Shown piece after piece: positions 7,201 to 7,497 of a DNA stretch of 7,497 bases. Within the stretch, counting starts at the first letter, position 1. The number at the start of each line of letters is the position of its first letter. The stretch covers positions 1-7,497 of the forward strand of contig JAOZOH010000132.1 in the NCBI GenBank assembly GCA_029933365.1. Reading direction: 5' to 3'. The DNA is from Desulfuromusa sp. (lineage in GTDB: Bacteria > Desulfobacterota > Desulfuromonadia > Desulfuromonadales > Geopsychrobacteraceae). The position numbers and the translations under genes were made by a program. The notes beneath the pieces are model-generated. The model saw only the letters and a list, made by a program, of their open reading frames with translations, was not told where the DNA came from and ran no database searches.

Positions 7201-7353
7201 TAAGGCCGAACTTAGTCGGCGCTCAAGGGAAAGGCGGTAGTCATTTATATCAAGTTGACTGAGAAAAATAATCAGCACGGCGATAATTGTGGCGAGGAAG
7301 ATCAGCAGGTAACAGACAATTCTGGTCAGAAGCCGTGCTGACGGTAGGTTCAT
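4252..7353 (-). CDS. AsmA-family envelope protein (1033 aa)
   Basis: A large protein with one N-terminal membrane segment (about 11-32, after a short positively charged start) and a periplasmic body made almost wholly of beta-strand-like sequence. Residues 35-77 show the AsmA N-terminal pattern (DINDYR, then a helix, then PVQIG and LKDLQIG). Residues of about 780-995 match an AsmA-like C-terminal domain: GGIHIQISDGTLKKFHGL near 855, IPIAGWVLAGK and a closing GTSEEP at 982-987. The tail (996-1033) is a basic, probably amphipathic helix ending in a charged stretch. AsmA relatives (AsmA, YhdP, TamB, YdbH) are long grooved proteins that bridge the periplasm and are linked to phospholipid transport to the outer membrane; I infer a similar role but cannot assign an orthologue. 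The ATG at 7353 has AGGA nine bases upstream. The gene ends 26 bases from the ubiE stop on the opposite strand, with no terminator hairpin visible between them. Confidence 0.9.
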   Translation of the reverse strand: MNLPSARLLTRIVCYLLIFLATIIAVLIIFLSQLDINDYRLSLERRLSSALNQPVQIGHSSLTFSHGLALALKDLQIGPDHAILADIPHITATLKIGPLFDGQFILDQVQIDDPSFQLWLPFPERPAQGTSQQIINSLGIRILSVHNGNLKIYQKQGDDVIQRLVLANLHVILRGWKPDKTGLLVMSGQVQEYGADFLLETQLPSSRNPEIWRDEEHKTQLTIKRYSTKSFPLLQNRGFPELLDLNLSIQGVPSTGTIFTTTLSGSSDKKPVFSLSGRWTSSSQQDSLTKLKGKLLKIPLSGEFHLLRQAKKYVLAGRFGAENVALTPELLTAWRIPNANTLNHGEIDRLAITLKKSWDPAKKISGLPRIGAEITVCNLDWNTPELKQLEDLSVELSLDNKALHINDGILVADGQFIDFSGKVIKPFLHPQLDLKFNFDPHIDDFLPQLHLPEGWSISGNTPGILSLNGPLLSPSFQLQADLSSTELRLGTLFQKQPVDRGTLHIRGRLIDNQLQLEKFSINLNELSISGAGFFQQITGKQTYRLALEPIDFGKLLLFSPLLKRLKIRGQIESVISQQQTGLQGTLWLKNVGAHLTSVIGDLNNTTGEVNLDQHGFTFQKLKTSLGRSNFIVDGVLSDWQNPQLNLDLNSKKVRAHDLIFPNQQLTLYDLDGHLLINADGISFSPVKVRLEDNTLATVSGTVSNFSAPQVSLDIQSDRVDVLEIINLFDGPKTTDPKQQGKGRPPLLIKVFAKQGTLGGLNFQNAEALIRGENSRLTIFPLKFNNGEGWCQTRVEFIHGQEIAPLKISGHVEGINASVLHQDIFKKPGLITGHLRGDFYIEGDPGDEHFWQNAMGGIHIQISDGTLKKFHGLAQVFSLLNVSQIFAGKLPDMDKEGMPFTLMEGSIQIGSGQLKTEDLKITSEAMNLSMVGTQGLIGDELDFNLGVMPLRTVDKIITSIPIAGWVLAGKDKALITAQFKIEGTSEEPKVTAVPIGSVSKTVFGIFKRTLGLPGKLAKDVGTLFKQEPEKKVEP

Positions 7354-7391
7354 TACGTTTGTTCCTGATAAAAAGATTAGATGCTGTTGAC

Positions 7392-7497
7392 TTACGGTCT
7401 ATCATAGCGGTTCTGATTATGACCAGCAAGAACATTACTTTGGACACGGCAAATTTGTTCTAACTCGGGCTCACGCATGACACCGAAGAATTTTTCG
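7392..7497 (-). CDS. Possible C-terminus of an upstream gene (partial)
   Basis: An open frame enters from the right edge and reads 34 codons to a TAA at 7394-7392. The visible residues start EKFFGVMREPELEQICRVQ and end NQNRYDRP. Composition (mixed charged, polar and aliphatic) and codon choice look like the other genes here, and the stop lies 38 bases before the AsmA-family start on the same strand, a normal operon spacing. The other two - strand frames at this edge close early. I do not recognise the protein. A short frame can stay open by chance, and a start within the window (the ATG of VMREP) has no ribosome site, so a gene continuing beyond the edge is the better reading. Confidence 0.45.
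   Translation of the reverse strand, partial: EKFFGVMREPELEQICRVQSNVLAGHNQNRYDRP
7401..7429 (-). promoter_or_regulatory. Candidate promoter of the AsmA-family gene
   Basis: On the - strand TTGCTG (7429-7424) and TATGAT (7406-7401) are exactly 17 bases apart. The -10 matches five of six consensus bases, the -35 only three. RNA would start near 7394 and give a leader of about 40 bases before the ATG at 7353. The element lies inside the final codons of the open frame entering from the right edge, so it could be internal to an operon or chance. Confidence 0.4.

Overview
The window looks like ordinary chromosomal DNA of moderate GC from an anaerobic, Desulfuromonas/Geobacter-like delta-proteobacterium. 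This placement is inference. It rests on the gene mix (a MenG/UbiE methyltransferase, a large AsmA-type envelope protein, a CheX-type chemotaxis phosphatase domain and an exported DUF1573 protein) and on the style of the proteins; no marker gene settles it. I see no insertion sequence, phage gene, CRISPR array, toxin pair or defence island.

Left part (1-2110): a secreted DUF1573 protein on the + strand meets a two-gene - strand unit head-on. The first gene of that unit encodes four N-terminal 29-residue repeats resembling c-di-GMP-binding MshEN motifs, fused to a CheX-like domain. Directly after its stop codon (TAAATG) comes a 56-codon gene for a small glycine-rich membrane protein. Divergent from this unit is a tRNA-Arg(CCG) gene with a clear sigma70-type promoter, an encoded CCA end and a strong intrinsic terminator.

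Middle (2119-4225): a - strand pair, a MutT-type Nudix hydrolase followed 20 bases later by a metallo-beta-lactamase-fold hydrolase of the COG1237 type, diverges from ubiE/menG, the methyltransferase of menaquinone (or ubiquinone) synthesis.

Right part (4252-7497): a 1033-residue AsmA-family protein with an N-terminal membrane anchor runs convergent to ubiE, with a 26-base gap and no visible terminator. A plausible promoter lies just upstream of it. That promoter sits inside the last codons of an open frame that enters from the right edge and is probably the C-terminus of another - strand gene.

The genes do not form one pathway. They are housekeeping and envelope functions (quinone methylation, nucleotide sanitation, envelope lipid homeostasis, translation) next to a signalling protein. 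The item most worth following is the MshEN-like/CheX fusion, which could link c-di-GMP to chemotaxis-type dephosphorylation. I found no convincing new multi-gene system.
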